Shown: one piece after another, positions 1 through 9,496 of the stretch | Position numbering within the stretch: position 1 is the first letter of the stretch | How the letters are laid out: the number at the start of each line of letters is the position of its first letter | DNA from: Anderseniella sp963700735 | GTDB taxonomy: Bacteria > Pseudomonadota > Alphaproteobacteria > Rhizobiales > Aestuariivirgaceae | Direction: 5' to 3' | DNA: 64,000 nt | Assembly: GCA_963700735.1 (NCBI GenBank) | Contig: CAVOYR010000003.1 | Location: forward strand, 62,001 to 126,000 | Notes under the pieces: generated by a model | Database searches by the model: none | The model's input: the letters and a program-made list of their open reading frames with translations, nothing else | What the model was told of the DNA's origin: nothing | Program-made: the position numbers and the translations under genes

Positions 1-548
1 TCGCGCGGCGGGGTTTCCGGCCCGTCACCGGAGACGTCGATCACCATGCGCGTGGCGGCAATGCCATTTTCGACAATGGAAGTGACCGACTTGGCAATGC
101 CGTCGCCCAGCCCGGTGCCGCCGCTCTGCCCGCGTCGAAAGCCGGCGACAAGGCTTGCGAAGCGGGCTGCCTCGGCGGGCGTCGATATGACAAACCAGCC
201 GGTCTCGTCCTTGGGATAGTTGGACTGCGCCCACACCAGCAGGTTGACCGCAATGCGCCCGGTCTTGCCGCGCGAGATTGCCTGAAGCACCTCCGCATCC
301 GTGAGGGCGGCGGCAATGCCGGCCAGCTGCAAGCGATACTCGGCAGGGTCGACACTGCCCGAGGCATCCACCGCAAACACCAGTTCCAGGTCTGCATCTT
401 CGGCCCGCAACGCACCCGCCGGCACGGCCAGCACGAGCAGCACAGCCAGCAGCGATGCCCAGCGTGCGCAAATCTGGCCACACTGGCCAAGCGCGACAAG
501 CGGACGTCGCTTCAAGGCATGACGAGCCCACGGCGGGGGTGATTGCAT
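1..548 (-). CDS. DUF1194 (VWA-like) protein, 3' end off the window
   Basis: The reading frame runs leftward from an ATG at 548, preceded by AGGAAAC, and leaves the window without a stop, so the C-terminus is missing. The N-terminus has a basic stretch followed by a hydrophobic segment (about residues 29-45), as in an export signal. The mature part opens with a D-x-S-x-S motif (AVDASGSVDPAEYRLQ), the VWA/MIDAS-like start typical of DUF1194. It continues with the family pattern of a Gly-rich GGTGLGDGI segment and a VIDVSGDG strand. The molecular function of DUF1194 is not established. A second, full-length member lies at 19529-20275. The gene is divergent from the demethylase-type gene at 591, only 42 bases away, so the two share a promoter region. 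Confidence 0.8.
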   Translation of the reverse strand, partial: MQSPPPWARHALKRRPLVALGQCGQICARWASLLAVLLVLAVPAGALRAEDADLELVFAVDASGSVDPAEYRLQLAGIAAALTDAEVLQAISRGKTGRIAVNLLVWAQSNYPKDETGWFVISTPAEAARFASLVAGFRRGQSGGTGLGDGIAKSVTSIVENGIAATRMVIDVSGDGPETPPR

Positions 549-590
549 CAGTTCCGTTTCCTGAATTTTCCAGTCAAGGCTTGTGACCCC

Positions 591-3023
591 ATGAAATCCC
601 ATTACCGCGCAATTGTCATTGGTGGCGGCGTTGTTGGCTGCTCCGTGCTCTATCACCTGACCAAGAAGGGCTGGAGCGACGTGCTGCTGATCGAGCGCGA
701 CGAGTTGACCTCGGGTTCGACGTGGCATGCGGCGGGCGGCTTTCACACGCTGAACGGCGACCCCAACGTGGCCAAGCTGCAGGAATACACCATCAACCTG
801 TACAAGGAGATCGAGGAGATTTCCGGCCAGTCCACCGGCTGCCATGTCACCGGTGGGGTAATGCTGGTGTCAACGCCCGAGCGGCTCGACTGGCTGAAGA
901 TGGCGCACGCGCGCAACAAGTACCTGGGCGTGGAAACGAGGATGATCTCGATCGAGGAAGCCAAGGAGCACTTCCCGCTGCTCGACCCGTCGAAGTTCCT
1001 GGGCGCCATGTGGCACCCGCTGGAAGGCCACCTGGATCCGTCCGGCACTACCCATGCCTACGCCAAGGCGGCACGCGTGGCAGGTGCCGAGATCGAGCGG
1101 CACAACCGGGTGCTGGAAACCAACCAGATCGAGGATGGCAAGTGGCAGGTGGTGACCGAGAAGGGCACCGTGACCTGCGAGCACCTGGTCAACGCTGGCG
1201 GCCTGTGGGGCCGCGAGGTGGGCCGCATGGCGGGCCTTGAAATTCCGTCGCTGTGCATGGCGCACCAGTACATCATCACCGAGGAAATGCCCGAGGTCGT
1301 CGCCTTCAACAAGGCCAACAATGGCCGCGAGGTGGTACACGCCATCGACTTCGACGGCGAGATCTACATGCGCCAGGAAGGCAAGGGCATGCTGATGGGT
1401 ACCTATGAGCCCAACGGCATTCCGTGGTCACCCACTCAGGCGCCGTGGGACTTCTCGACCGAGCTGCTGCCGCCGGACCTTGACCAGATTGCCGACAACC
1501 TGGAGCGTGGATTCGACCATCACCCTGCCTTCAAGACCACCGGCATCAAGAACGTCATCCACGGGCCGTTCGCGTTCGGGCCTGATGGCAACCCGCTGGT
1601 CGGGCCGATCCGCGGCCTCACCAACTACTGGGTGGCCTGCGGCGTGATGGCGGGCTTCAGCCAGGGCGGTGGAGTCGGCCTTGCGCTCTCGAACTGGATC
1701 GTCGATGGCGATCCGGGCTTCGATGTGTGGGCAATGGATATAGCGCGGTATGGCTCCTACGCCAACATGGCGTTCACCAACGCCAAGGTGCGCGAAAACT
1801 ATGGCCGCCGCTTCCGCATCATGTTCCCCAACGAGGAACTGAAGGCCGCCCGGCCCTTGCGCACCACGCCGCTCTATGACCGGTTCAAGGCGATGGGTGC
1901 CTTCTTCGGGGTGTCGTTCGGGGTGGAAAACGCGCTGTGGTTTGCGCCTGACGGCATGAAGCCGGAAGAGCCGGTCACCTTCCGCCGGCCTGAATCATTC
2001 AAGGTGGTCGGCGATGAATGCCGCGCGGTGCGCAACTCGGTGGGCTGCCTGGAAATTTCCGGCTATGCGAAGTACGAGATCACCGGCCCGGGTGCCGAAG
2101 GCTGGCTTTCGCACATGCTGGCCAACAAGGTGCCGCCGCAAGGCCGCATGACGCTGGCACCGATGCTGAACGAAAACGGCAAGCTGATCGGCGACTTCTC
2201 GCTGGCCAAGCTGTCGGACGAGCGGTTCCATATCTTCGGGTCGGGCGCTGCCGAGAATTACCACATGCGCTGGTTCGAGCAGCACCTGCCCGACGATGGT
2301 TCGGTCACGGTGCGGGCGCTGGGCCTTGAGCTGTGCGGGCTGTCGATTGCCGGCCCGAATGCGCAGAAGGTGCTGGCCAAGCTGACCAGTGCCGATGTGT
2401 CCACCGCCGCCTTCCCGTTCATGGCGTTCGCCGAAATGGAGCTGGGCCTTGTGCCGGCGATGGTTGGGCGTGTGTCGTTCACCGGATCGCTGGGCTACGA
2501 GATCTGGGTGAAGCCGGAATACCTCACCACGCTGCATTCGCACATCATGGCGGCAGGCGAGGAGTTCGCCATCCGGCAGGTTGGCGGACGGGCCCTGATG
2601 TCACTGCGGCTGGAAAAGAACTGGGGCAGCTGGGCGCGCGAATACCGGCCCATCTACGGCCCGTTCGAGGCCGGCCTTGGCCGTTTCGTCGCCCTGTCAA
2701 AGAACGATTTCATCGGGCGTGAAGCAGCCGCAAAGGAAAAGCAGAACGGTGGCAAACGGGCGCTGACGGTGTTCACCGTGGCCGGCAACGATGTCGACGT
2801 GATCGGCGACGAACCGGTCTACCACAACGGCAAGTGCGTCGGCTGGATCACTTCGGGCGGATATGCCCACGCAGCCGGACAATCGGTTGCAATGGGGTAT
2901 ATTCCGCGTGAACTGGTGAGTGAATCTAACGGTTTCGAAATCGAGATTCTCGGGCAAATATACAAGGCAACGCCGCAGGCAGAGCCGCTGTTCGATGCTG
3001 ATGCGAGCCTGATGCGGGCTTGA
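591..3023 (+). CDS. FAD-dependent oxidoreductase/GcvT fusion, dimethylglycine dehydrogenase-like
   Basis: This 810-residue protein has two parts. Residues 1 to about 430 are a DAO-type FAD domain with the Rossmann motif GGGVVG at 11-16 and a TWHAAGG motif with His46, which aligns with the His that binds FAD covalently in dimethylglycine and sarcosine dehydrogenases. The rest is a GcvT-like aminomethyltransferase domain that normally takes the methylene group onto tetrahydrofolate. Family members oxidatively demethylate N-methyl amino acids (dimethylglycine, sarcosine, proline betaine derivatives). The sulfonium demethylase DmdA is also GcvT-related but lacks the FAD domain. The start at 591 was chosen over in-frame upstream codons because its N-terminus matches the downstream paralog exactly (MKSHYRAIVIGGG). 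The exact substrate cannot be read from sequence. Confidence 0.9.
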   Translation: MKSHYRAIVIGGGVVGCSVLYHLTKKGWSDVLLIERDELTSGSTWHAAGGFHTLNGDPNVAKLQEYTINLYKEIEEISGQSTGCHVTGGVMLVSTPERLDWLKMAHARNKYLGVETRMISIEEAKEHFPLLDPSKFLGAMWHPLEGHLDPSGTTHAYAKAARVAGAEIERHNRVLETNQIEDGKWQVVTEKGTVTCEHLVNAGGLWGREVGRMAGLEIPSLCMAHQYIITEEMPEVVAFNKANNGREVVHAIDFDGEIYMRQEGKGMLMGTYEPNGIPWSPTQAPWDFSTELLPPDLDQIADNLERGFDHHPAFKTTGIKNVIHGPFAFGPDGNPLVGPIRGLTNYWVACGVMAGFSQGGGVGLALSNWIVDGDPGFDVWAMDIARYGSYANMAFTNAKVRENYGRRFRIMFPNEELKAARPLRTTPLYDRFKAMGAFFGVSFGVENALWFAPDGMKPEEPVTFRRPESFKVVGDECRAVRNSVGCLEISGYAKYEITGPGAEGWLSHMLANKVPPQGRMTLAPMLNENGKLIGDFSLAKLSDERFHIFGSGAAENYHMRWFEQHLPDDGSVTVRALGLELCGLSIAGPNAQKVLAKLTSADVSTAAFPFMAFAEMELGLVPAMVGRVSFTGSLGYEIWVKPEYLTTLHSHIMAAGEEFAIRQVGGRALMSLRLEKNWGSWAREYRPIYGPFEAGLGRFVALSKNDFIGREAAAKEKQNGGKRALTVFTVAGNDVDVIGDEPVYHNGKCVGWITSGGYAHAAGQSVAMGYIPRELVSESNGFEIEILGQIYKATPQAEPLFDADASLMRA

Positions 3024-3046
3024 GTTTACGAGGGAGCCGAAACGCC

Positions 3047-5600
3047 ATGAAGTCCCACTATCGTGCAATCGTAATCGGGGGCGGCGTTGTCGGTTGCTCT
3101 GTGCTGTTTCACCTGGCCCGTGCCGGATGGACCGACGTGCTGCTGATCGAACGCTCCGAACTGACCTCCGGCTCGTCGTGGCATGCAGCGGGTGGCTTCC
3201 ACACGCTCAACGGCGACCCCAACGTGGCCAAGCTGCAAGCCTACACGGTGTCGCTGTACAAGGAGCTGGAGGAGATTTCCGGCCAGTCTTGCGGGCTGCA
3301 CCTGACCGGCGGCGTGATGATGGCCGACACACCGGAGCGGATGGACTTCCTGCGGCTGGCCCATGCCAAGGGCCGTTACCTCGGCATGGAAACCGAACTC
3401 ATCACGCCATCGGAAGCCAAGGCGCTGTTTCCGCTGATGGACGAGAGCAACTTCGTCGGCGCCATGTGGGACCCGGTGGAAGGCCACCTTGACCCGTCCG
3501 GCACCACCCACGCCTACGCCAAGGCGGCACGGGTGCTCGGCGCGGAAATCGAGCTGCGCAACCGCGTCATTGATCTAACTCAGGAAGCTGACGGCACGTG
3601 GAACGTCGTCACCGAGAAGGGCACCGTCAACACCGATCACGTGGTCAATGCCGGTGGCCTGTGGGCGCGCGAGGTTGGCCGCATGGTGGGGCTTGAGCTG
3701 CCGCTGCTGGCCATGGAGCACATGTACCTTCTGACCGAGGACATGCCCGAGGTAGAAGAATTCAACGCCGCCACGGGCCGCGAGCTGATCGGGGTGATGG
3801 ACTTCAAGGGCGAGATCTACACCCGCCAGGAGCGCAAGGGCATCCTGCTCGGCACCTACGAGAAGGCCTGCAAGCCATGGTCGCCGAAGGAAACGCCGTG
3901 GGACTTCGGGCACGAACTGCTGCAACCGGACATCGAGCGCATTGCGCCGTCGCTGGAGATCGGCTTCAAGCACTACCCGGCCGTGGAGAAGGCCGGCATC
4001 AAGCAGATCATCAATGGGCCGTTCACCTTCGCGCCCGACGGCAACCCGCTGGTGGGGCCAGTGCAGGGGCTGACCAATTTCTGGTGCGCCTGCGCGGTGA
4101 TGGCAGGCTTCAGCCAGGGTGGCGGTGTCGGCCTGACGCTGGCCAACTGGATGGTGCACGGCGACCCCGGCGCCGACGTGTGGGGCATGGACGTGACCCG
4201 CTTCGGCGAATGGGCAACGCTTCGATACACCAACGCCAAGGTGCGCGAGAACTATTCGCGCCGCTTCTCGATCCGGTTTCCGAACGAGGAACTGCCCGCT
4301 GCAAGACCACAGGAAACCACGCCGGTCTACGACATCATGGTGCGCGACAACCACGCCGTGATGGGCGAACTCGTGGGGGCTCGAATCGCCCTTGTGGTTT
4401 GCGCCGTCAGCGGAGGAAGCCTTCGACACGCCGTCCTATCACCGGGCCAATGATTTCGCCCATGTCGGCAACGAGGTACGCAAGACCCGCGAGAGCGTTG
4501 GCGTCACCGAGATTTCCAACTTCGCCAAGTACGAGATTACCGGCTCCGGCGCGGACGCCTTCCTCAGCCAGTTGATGACCAACACCATGCCGAAGACAGG
4601 CCGCATCGTGCTGACGCCGATGCTGAATGAAGCCGGCAAGCTGATCGGCGACTTCACCATCGCCAAGGCGGGCGACGAGCGGTTCCTGATGTGGGGGTCG
4701 ATTGCGGCACAGAAGTACCACATGCGCTGGTTCGAGCAGCACATGCCGCAGGACGGTTCGGTTTCGGTCAGGCGGTTCGGCAATGACCTGGTTGGCCTGT
4801 CCATCTGCGGACCGAACGCGCGCAAGGTGCTTGAGAAGCTGGTGGATTTCGACTGCTCGAATGACGGCTTCCGCTTCATGGACTTCCGCGAGGCGGACGT
4901 GGCCGGCTGCCCCTGCCTGATCAACCGCATCACCTATTCGGGCGACCTCGGCTACGAGATCTGGATGCATGGCCCCTTCCAGCGCCATGTGTACCTGGCC
5001 ATCAAGGACGCAGGCGAGGAATTCAGCATAGTTGACTTCGGCATGCGGGCGCTGCTGTCGATGCGGCTGGAGAAGAACTTCCCCACCTGGTTCCGCGAAC
5101 TGCGCCCGATCTACGGGCCATACGAAGCGGGCATGGAGCGGTTCATCAAGCTGTCAAAGAACGACTTCATTGGCCGCGAGGCAGCCGCTGCGGAAAAAGC
5201 ATCCGGCGGCAAGTTGCGCCGGGTGTCGTTCATCGTGGATGCCGAAGACGCCGACGTGATGGGCGATGAACCGGTTTGGGCAAAGGTCGGCTCGACCGAT
5301 TATGGCACCATCGACCCGCCGCACGGTTACGGCGCCTACCGGTTTTCGCCCTACGGAAACGACATGCCGCGCCCGGCCGATCCACGTATCGACGGCGACT
5401 GGCGGGTGGTCGGCTGGATCACGTCGGGCGGATATGCCCACTTCGTTGATGCCTCGATGGCGCAGGGCTACATCCCGAAGGAACTGGCCGGGGACACCTC
5501 TGCCGGCATGTTCGAGATCGAGATCCTGGGCCACCGCCGCCCTGCCCGCATCCAGGTCGAGCCGCCGTTCGACCCGGCTGGCGAGAAGATGAGGGGGTAG
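3047..5600 (+). pseudogene. second FAD-oxidoreductase/GcvT (dimethylglycine dehydrogenase-like), frameshifted
   Basis: This is a tandem paralog of the gene at 591, starting 23 bases after its stop and sharing the N-terminus MKSHYRAIVIGGGVVGCS. The frame from 3047 holds until about 4375, reading ...GELVG, then runs off-frame to a stop at 4451-4453. The homologous continuation (LESPLWFAPSAEEAF) is in the next frame and runs to a stop at 5598-5600. Removing one G from the GGGGG run at 4375-4379 restores one frame of about 850 residues (ELVGLESPLWF). The FAD motif and the WHAAGG histidine are intact, and so is the GcvT half. An insert of about 40 residues near the C-terminus is absent from the first copy. 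It may be a true pseudogene or an assembly error in a homopolymer. If it is not repaired, two separate fragments would be made. Confidence 0.82.
4375..4379 (+). other. frameshift site (G5 run)
   Basis: The five-G run lies where the reading frame of the second dimethylglycine-dehydrogenase-like gene changes by +1. With four G the conserved segment reads straight through; with five it does not. Confidence 0.75.
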
Positions 5601-5619
5601 GATGGCACATTGTCTTCGT

Positions 5620-5684
5620 GTCCCGGCCCCCGTGCCGGGACCCAGAACGAGCGAACTATCTGGGCCCCGGAACAAGTCCGGGGC
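5620..5684. repeat. double GC-rich hairpin element
   Basis: Two perfect 8-bp stem-loops lie in tandem between the second demethylase-like gene and the enolase-family gene. The first pairs GTCCCGGC (5620-5627) with GCCGGGAC (5634-5641). The second pairs GCCCCGGA (5664-5671) with TCCGGGGC (5677-5684). Such paired palindromes resemble the dispersed intergenic repeats of alphaproteobacteria. It is not a canonical terminator, because neither stem is followed by a T-run. It may act on mRNA ends or simply be a mobile repeat. Only one copy was noticed in this window. Confidence 0.6.
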
Positions 5685-5708
5685 ACAGGCCACCACGCAG
5701 GTACATCC

Positions 5709-6815
5709 ATGAAAATCGCAAAGCTTGAAACCTTCACCAACCGCTATGTCGGCTTCGTGCGCGTGACGGCCGATACCGGCGACATCGGCTGGGGCCAGGT
5801 TTCGACCTACCATTCCGACATCACCTGCCAGGTATTCCACCGACAGGTGGCGCCCTATGCATTGGGTCAGGGCGCAATGGATTTCGACGACCTGCTCGAC
5901 CGCATCACCGAGCGTGAACACAAATTCCCGGGCTCCTACCTGCGCCGCGCCATGACCGGGCTGGACACCGCGCTGTGGGACTTGCGCGGCCGCGTCGAGG
6001 GCAAGCCGGTCGCCTCGCTGATCGGGGGCAGCCCCGGCAAGGTGCGCGCCTATGCGTCATCGATGAAGCGCGACATCACGCCGGAAGACGAGGCCGCGCG
6101 CTTCGTCAGGCTGCGCGACACCTACGGCTTCGACGCCTTCAAGTGGCGCGTGGGCGCGGAATGCGGCCGAGACCAGGACGAATGGCCGGGCCGTACCGAA
6201 GCGGTGGTGCCGGTGGTGTCGAAGGCGCTTGGTGACGGCATCGACAAGCTGGTGGACGGCAACTCCTGCTACTCGCCTGCCCACGCCATCGAGGTTGGCC
6301 GCATTCTGGAGGACAATGGCATCGGCCATTTCGAGGAGCCCTGCCCCTACTGGGAGCCGGAGCAGACGAAGCAGGTCAAGGAAGCACTCAGCATCGACGT
6401 GGCCGGTGGCGAGCAGGACTGCGACCTCAGCTGGTGGCGATACACCATCGGGCTTCGGTGCGTGGACATCGTGCAGCCGGACGTGATGTACATGGGCGGC
6501 ATGAACCGCACGATGCGGGTGGCCAAGATGGCGGCGGACGCCGGCCTTCCCTGCACGCCGCACGCGGCCAACCTGTCGCTGGTGACGCTGTGCACCATGC
6601 ACCTGCTGCGTGCCATTCCCAACGCCGGCAAGTACCTCGAATTCTCGATCGAGGGCGAGGATTATTACCCGTGGCAGGACGGGCTGTTCACGCATGACCC
6701 CTACACCATCGAGGATGGCCACGCGACGGTGACAGACGCGCCCGGCTGGGGCGTGGAGATCAACCCCGACTGGCTCGACAAGGCCCAATACCAGGTATCA
6801 GAAGCGGCCCGTTAG
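5709..6815 (+). CDS. enolase superfamily (mandelate racemase/muconate lactonizing type) protein
   Basis: This 368-residue protein has an N-terminal capping domain and a beta/alpha barrel. The expected Mg ligands are visible: Asp183 (DGN), Glu209/Glu210 (EEP) and Glu235 (GEQ). A His-Asp dyad of the mandelate racemase subgroup is also present (Asp258 or Asp253 with His285 in TPHAAN). The usual K-x-K on the second strand reads K145-W-R147, so one of the classic base residues is Arg. That favours an acid-sugar dehydratase or epimerase acting from the His face, but the substrate is unknown. The ATG at 5709 fits the family N-terminus (MKIAKLETF). The upstream reading frame is only hairpin sequence. 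It sits in the same operon direction as the demethylase and M24 genes. Confidence 0.85.
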   Translation: MKIAKLETFTNRYVGFVRVTADTGDIGWGQVSTYHSDITCQVFHRQVAPYALGQGAMDFDDLLDRITEREHKFPGSYLRRAMTGLDTALWDLRGRVEGKPVASLIGGSPGKVRAYASSMKRDITPEDEAARFVRLRDTYGFDAFKWRVGAECGRDQDEWPGRTEAVVPVVSKALGDGIDKLVDGNSCYSPAHAIEVGRILEDNGIGHFEEPCPYWEPEQTKQVKEALSIDVAGGEQDCDLSWWRYTIGLRCVDIVQPDVMYMGGMNRTMRVAKMAADAGLPCTPHAANLSLVTLCTMHLLRAIPNAGKYLEFSIEGEDYYPWQDGLFTHDPYTIEDGHATVTDAPGWGVEINPDWLDKAQYQVSEAAR

Positions 6816-6840
6816 CGGCCAACCCCAAGGAAGCGCCCAA

Positions 6841-8118
6841 ATGGCACATGCATCAGACGCGATTGCCACCCCGTTTTCAGACGAGCGAAAGAAGGCGTAT
6901 TTCAACCCGGCCGGCAAGGACAAGCCGATGCGTTCGCCGGTGCCGCATGCGGTGCTCGAGCGCGCCCGTGCCTATCGCAAGCAGCGCATGGTGGACTACG
7001 TCAACAAGTACAATTGTGACGCCATCCTGCTCTACGATCCGCTTAACACCCGTTATGTGTTCGACAGCCCCAACATGCAGCTGTGGGCAACGCACAACCC
7101 GTTCCGCTATGCGCTGGTGTTTGCCGACGGGCACGCCATCGACTTCCAGTACCACGGCGCGGAGTTTCTCAATAACGGCAACAGGCAGATCAACGAGACA
7201 CGCACCGCCACCACCTGGTTCTACATGGCGTCGGGCGGGCGCACCGCAGAGCGCGTCAACAGGTGGGCGGACGAGCTTGTCTCGACCCTGCGTGAACGCT
7301 GCGGCGGCAAGTCGAAACTGCGCATCGCGGTGGACAAGGTCGAGCATGAAGGCGCGTTCGCGCTAACCGAACGCGGCGTCGAGCTGATCAACGGCCAGGA
7401 ACTGACCGAGCTTGCCCGATCGATCAAGTCGGCCGACGAGCTTGAACTGATGAAGTGGACGGTGCGCGTGTGCGAAGCGGGCATGGCGCGCATCTGGGAA
7501 AATTCGCTGCCGGGCAAGACCGAACAGGAGATCTGGGCCGAGCTGCACTACGAGAACATCCGCTCCGGCGGCGAGTGGATCGAGACCCGCCTGCTGGCGG
7601 TGGGCCAGCACACCAACCCGTGGTTTGCAGAAGCAAGCGATGTGGTTGCCGAGCTGGGGGACATCATCGCCTTCGACACCGACCTGATCGGGCCATACGG
7701 CTATTGCGCCGACATTTCGCGCACGTGGACCATCGGCCACACGCCGTTCACCCCCAAGCAGCGCGAGCTGTACAAGGCGGCCATCGAGCAGATCGAACAC
7801 AACTCGGCCATCCTGAAGGCCGGCATCAGCATGGCCGAATTCAACGAGAAGTCATGGAAGATTCCGGAGAAATACGTGAACCGGCGTTACTCCGTGGCGC
7901 TGCACGGCGTCGGCTTGTGCGATGAGTGGCCGTCGGTGCCGCTTCACCCGGATTTCGCCGGGGCCTACGAGATGGTGTTCGAGAAGGACATGGTGATCTG
8001 CGTGGAAAGCCTGATCGGTGAAGTTGGCGGCAAGGAGTGCATCAAGCTGGAGACGCAAGTCGTCATCACCGAGACCGGCATCGAGCGGCAGGACACTTTC
8101 CCGTGGGAGGATGTCTGA
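6841..8118 (+). CDS. M24 (creatinase-fold) family protein, DddP-like
   Basis: This 425-residue protein has a creatinase N-domain and a pita-bread catalytic domain. The metal site is complete: Asp279, Asp281 (FDTD), Asp291 (ADIS), His355 (LHGVG), Glu389 and Glu404. The spacings nearly copy those of the DMSP lyase DddP, numbered in Roseovarius from memory as 295, 297, 307, 371, 406 and 421. Segments such as DPLNTRY, SPNMQLWATHNPFR, GGEWIETRLLA and HGVGLCDEWP also look like DddP. DddP cleaves dimethylsulfoniopropionate to acrylate and dimethyl sulfide in the cytoplasm. Closely related M24 proteins of unknown activity exist, so lyase function is an inference. It follows the enolase-family gene by 25 bases and is probably co-transcribed with it. 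Confidence 0.82.
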   Translation: MAHASDAIATPFSDERKKAYFNPAGKDKPMRSPVPHAVLERARAYRKQRMVDYVNKYNCDAILLYDPLNTRYVFDSPNMQLWATHNPFRYALVFADGHAIDFQYHGAEFLNNGNRQINETRTATTWFYMASGGRTAERVNRWADELVSTLRERCGGKSKLRIAVDKVEHEGAFALTERGVELINGQELTELARSIKSADELELMKWTVRVCEAGMARIWENSLPGKTEQEIWAELHYENIRSGGEWIETRLLAVGQHTNPWFAEASDVVAELGDIIAFDTDLIGPYGYCADISRTWTIGHTPFTPKQRELYKAAIEQIEHNSAILKAGISMAEFNEKSWKIPEKYVNRRYSVALHGVGLCDEWPSVPLHPDFAGAYEMVFEKDMVICVESLIGEVGGKECIKLETQVVITETGIERQDTFPWEDV

Positions 8119-8200
8119 CCGGGCGGGTCCGGGCCCCTGACGCAAGGGTGGAACCGTAAGGCTGGCTGGCCGTTGGTTGACCTATAGGAGAACAATCGAC

Positions 8201-9100
8201 ATGGCCCCCATCCGTACCAGCCCCTCACGCGGTCCCGGCAGCGCGGAAATTACCGGCATTCATGAACCTGACACCGGGTCGATCCAGTACATTGCCGCGT
8301 GCCCGCAAACCGGCAAGTGCGCGCTGATTGATGTCGTGCTGAACTTCGATCCGGCCTCGGCGGCCACCTCGACCGAGGCGATGGACGAGGTGCTGGGCGT
8401 GGTTGATGAACGCGGCTACACGGTCGAGTGGATCCTCGATACCCATCCCCATGCCGATCACCTGATGGCGTCCTCCAGCCTGAAGCAACGGCTGGGCGCG
8501 CCGAATGCCATCGGCGAGAAGGTGCGCGAGATCGCAGGGCTGTGGTGCGTCTATTACAACATGTATGGCGCCTTTCACCCGGACAGTGATTTCGACCGGC
8601 TGTTTGCCGATGGTGATACCTTCGACATTGGCGACCTGCCGGTGCGCGTGATGCTGTCGCCGGGCCACACGCTGGGCTCGATCAGCTACGTGGTGGGCGA
8701 TGATGCTGCCTTCGTGCACGACACCTTCATGCAACCCGACGCAGGCACCGCGCGGGCAGACTTTCCCGGTGGCTCTGCGGGCGAGCTGTATGACAGCCTG
8801 ATGGCCCTGCTGGCGCTGCCCGACGAGACGCGGCTGTTCGTGGGGCACGACTACGGCACGGATGAGCGCGAGGAACCGGCGTGGGAGGCAAGTGTGCTCG
8901 ACCAGCGCGCGCACAACATGCACGTAGGCGGTGGCACGTCACGGGAAGAGTACGTGAAGCTGCGCGAGGAGCGCGACAGGACGCTGTCCCTGCCCGACCG
9001 CATGCTGGCGGCGCTGCAGATCAACCTGCGCGCAGGTCGATTGCCGGCGCCGGAAGACGATGGGCACAACTACCTGAAAATCCCGATGAACCGCTTCTGA
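8201..9100 (+). CDS. MBL-fold metallo-hydrolase, persulfide dioxygenase/Blh-like
   Basis: This 299-residue metallo-beta-lactamase-fold protein carries H82-P-H84-A-D86-H87, His156 in SPGHT, an Asp in FVHDTFM and a C-terminal GHDYG histidine. The HxHxDH plus DFPGGSAGELYDS layout resembles ETHE1/Blh proteins, which oxidise glutathione persulfide at a mononuclear iron or act on related thiol substrates. The ATG at 8201 follows TAGGAG at 8185-8190; reading from further upstream adds residues with no family match. It lies 82 bases after the DddP-like gene on the same strand, so the cluster includes a sulfur-linked hydrolase. Confidence 0.83.
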   Translation: MAPIRTSPSRGPGSAEITGIHEPDTGSIQYIAACPQTGKCALIDVVLNFDPASAATSTEAMDEVLGVVDERGYTVEWILDTHPHADHLMASSSLKQRLGAPNAIGEKVREIAGLWCVYYNMYGAFHPDSDFDRLFADGDTFDIGDLPVRVMLSPGHTLGSISYVVGDDAAFVHDTFMQPDAGTARADFPGGSAGELYDSLMALLALPDETRLFVGHDYGTDEREEPAWEASVLDQRAHNMHVGGGTSREEYVKLREERDRTLSLPDRMLAALQINLRAGRLPAPEDDGHNYLKIPMNRF

Positions 9101-9191
9101 GCGTTTTTGCGTTCTATTACAATCGCTTGGTAACATTCAGTTAAGCTTTTGGGAACGCCTCGTTAACCGAATAACGGCATCAATCACGGTC

Positions 9192-9479
9192 ATGGAAAAC
9201 GTGATTGATTTCAGCTCGCGCCAGCGCGACGCGGCCTACAAGCGCCGCAAGATGACTGAACCACCGGCAGCCGTCGTGCTGTTGACCCAGTCCGGCAAGA
9301 TTGCCGCCTGGGCCACCGGCAAGGGGGCCAACGAGGACGACGTGCTGTTTGGCGATGCCGACGAGGTATGCTGGCAGCCGTTCACCGATGCCCAGGTGCT
9401 GGCAGACAAGCTGCGCAAGCATCCGGCGGCACTGGCGATCCAATTGGCGGGGTTCTCGATCGAGGCTGTGCGGATTTAA
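9192..9479 (+). CDS. unrecognised small soluble protein
   Basis: This 95-residue frame starts at an ATG in MENVIDFSSRQRDAAYKRRK. It has a charged N-terminus, no membrane segment and no cysteine motif, and ends SIEAVRI. Codon use is like that of neighbouring genes. The coding call rests on that, and on the tight link (17 bases) to the next gene in the same direction. I do not recognise a family. A 91-base gap separates it from the metallo-hydrolase and contains a short CGCT-TCTG-AGCG stem followed by TTTTT near 9091-9107, a weak terminator. Confidence 0.6.
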   Translation: MENVIDFSSRQRDAAYKRRKMTEPPAAVVLLTQSGKIAAWATGKGANEDDVLFGDADEVCWQPFTDAQVLADKLRKHPAALAIQLAGFSIEAVRI

Positions 9480-9496
9480 GGGCCGGAGGCTGGCCG

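Noticed and set aside
25..531. Open frame on the minus strand rich in Cys and Arg over the left edge gene
   Set aside because: It overlaps the DUF1194 frame, which has a recognisable family sequence and a ribosome site; the alternative looks like an out-of-frame reading of GC-rich DNA.
4375..4379. Programmed frameshift at the G5 run
   Set aside because: No stimulating structure, slippery heptamer or conserved overlap is visible; an extra base is simpler.
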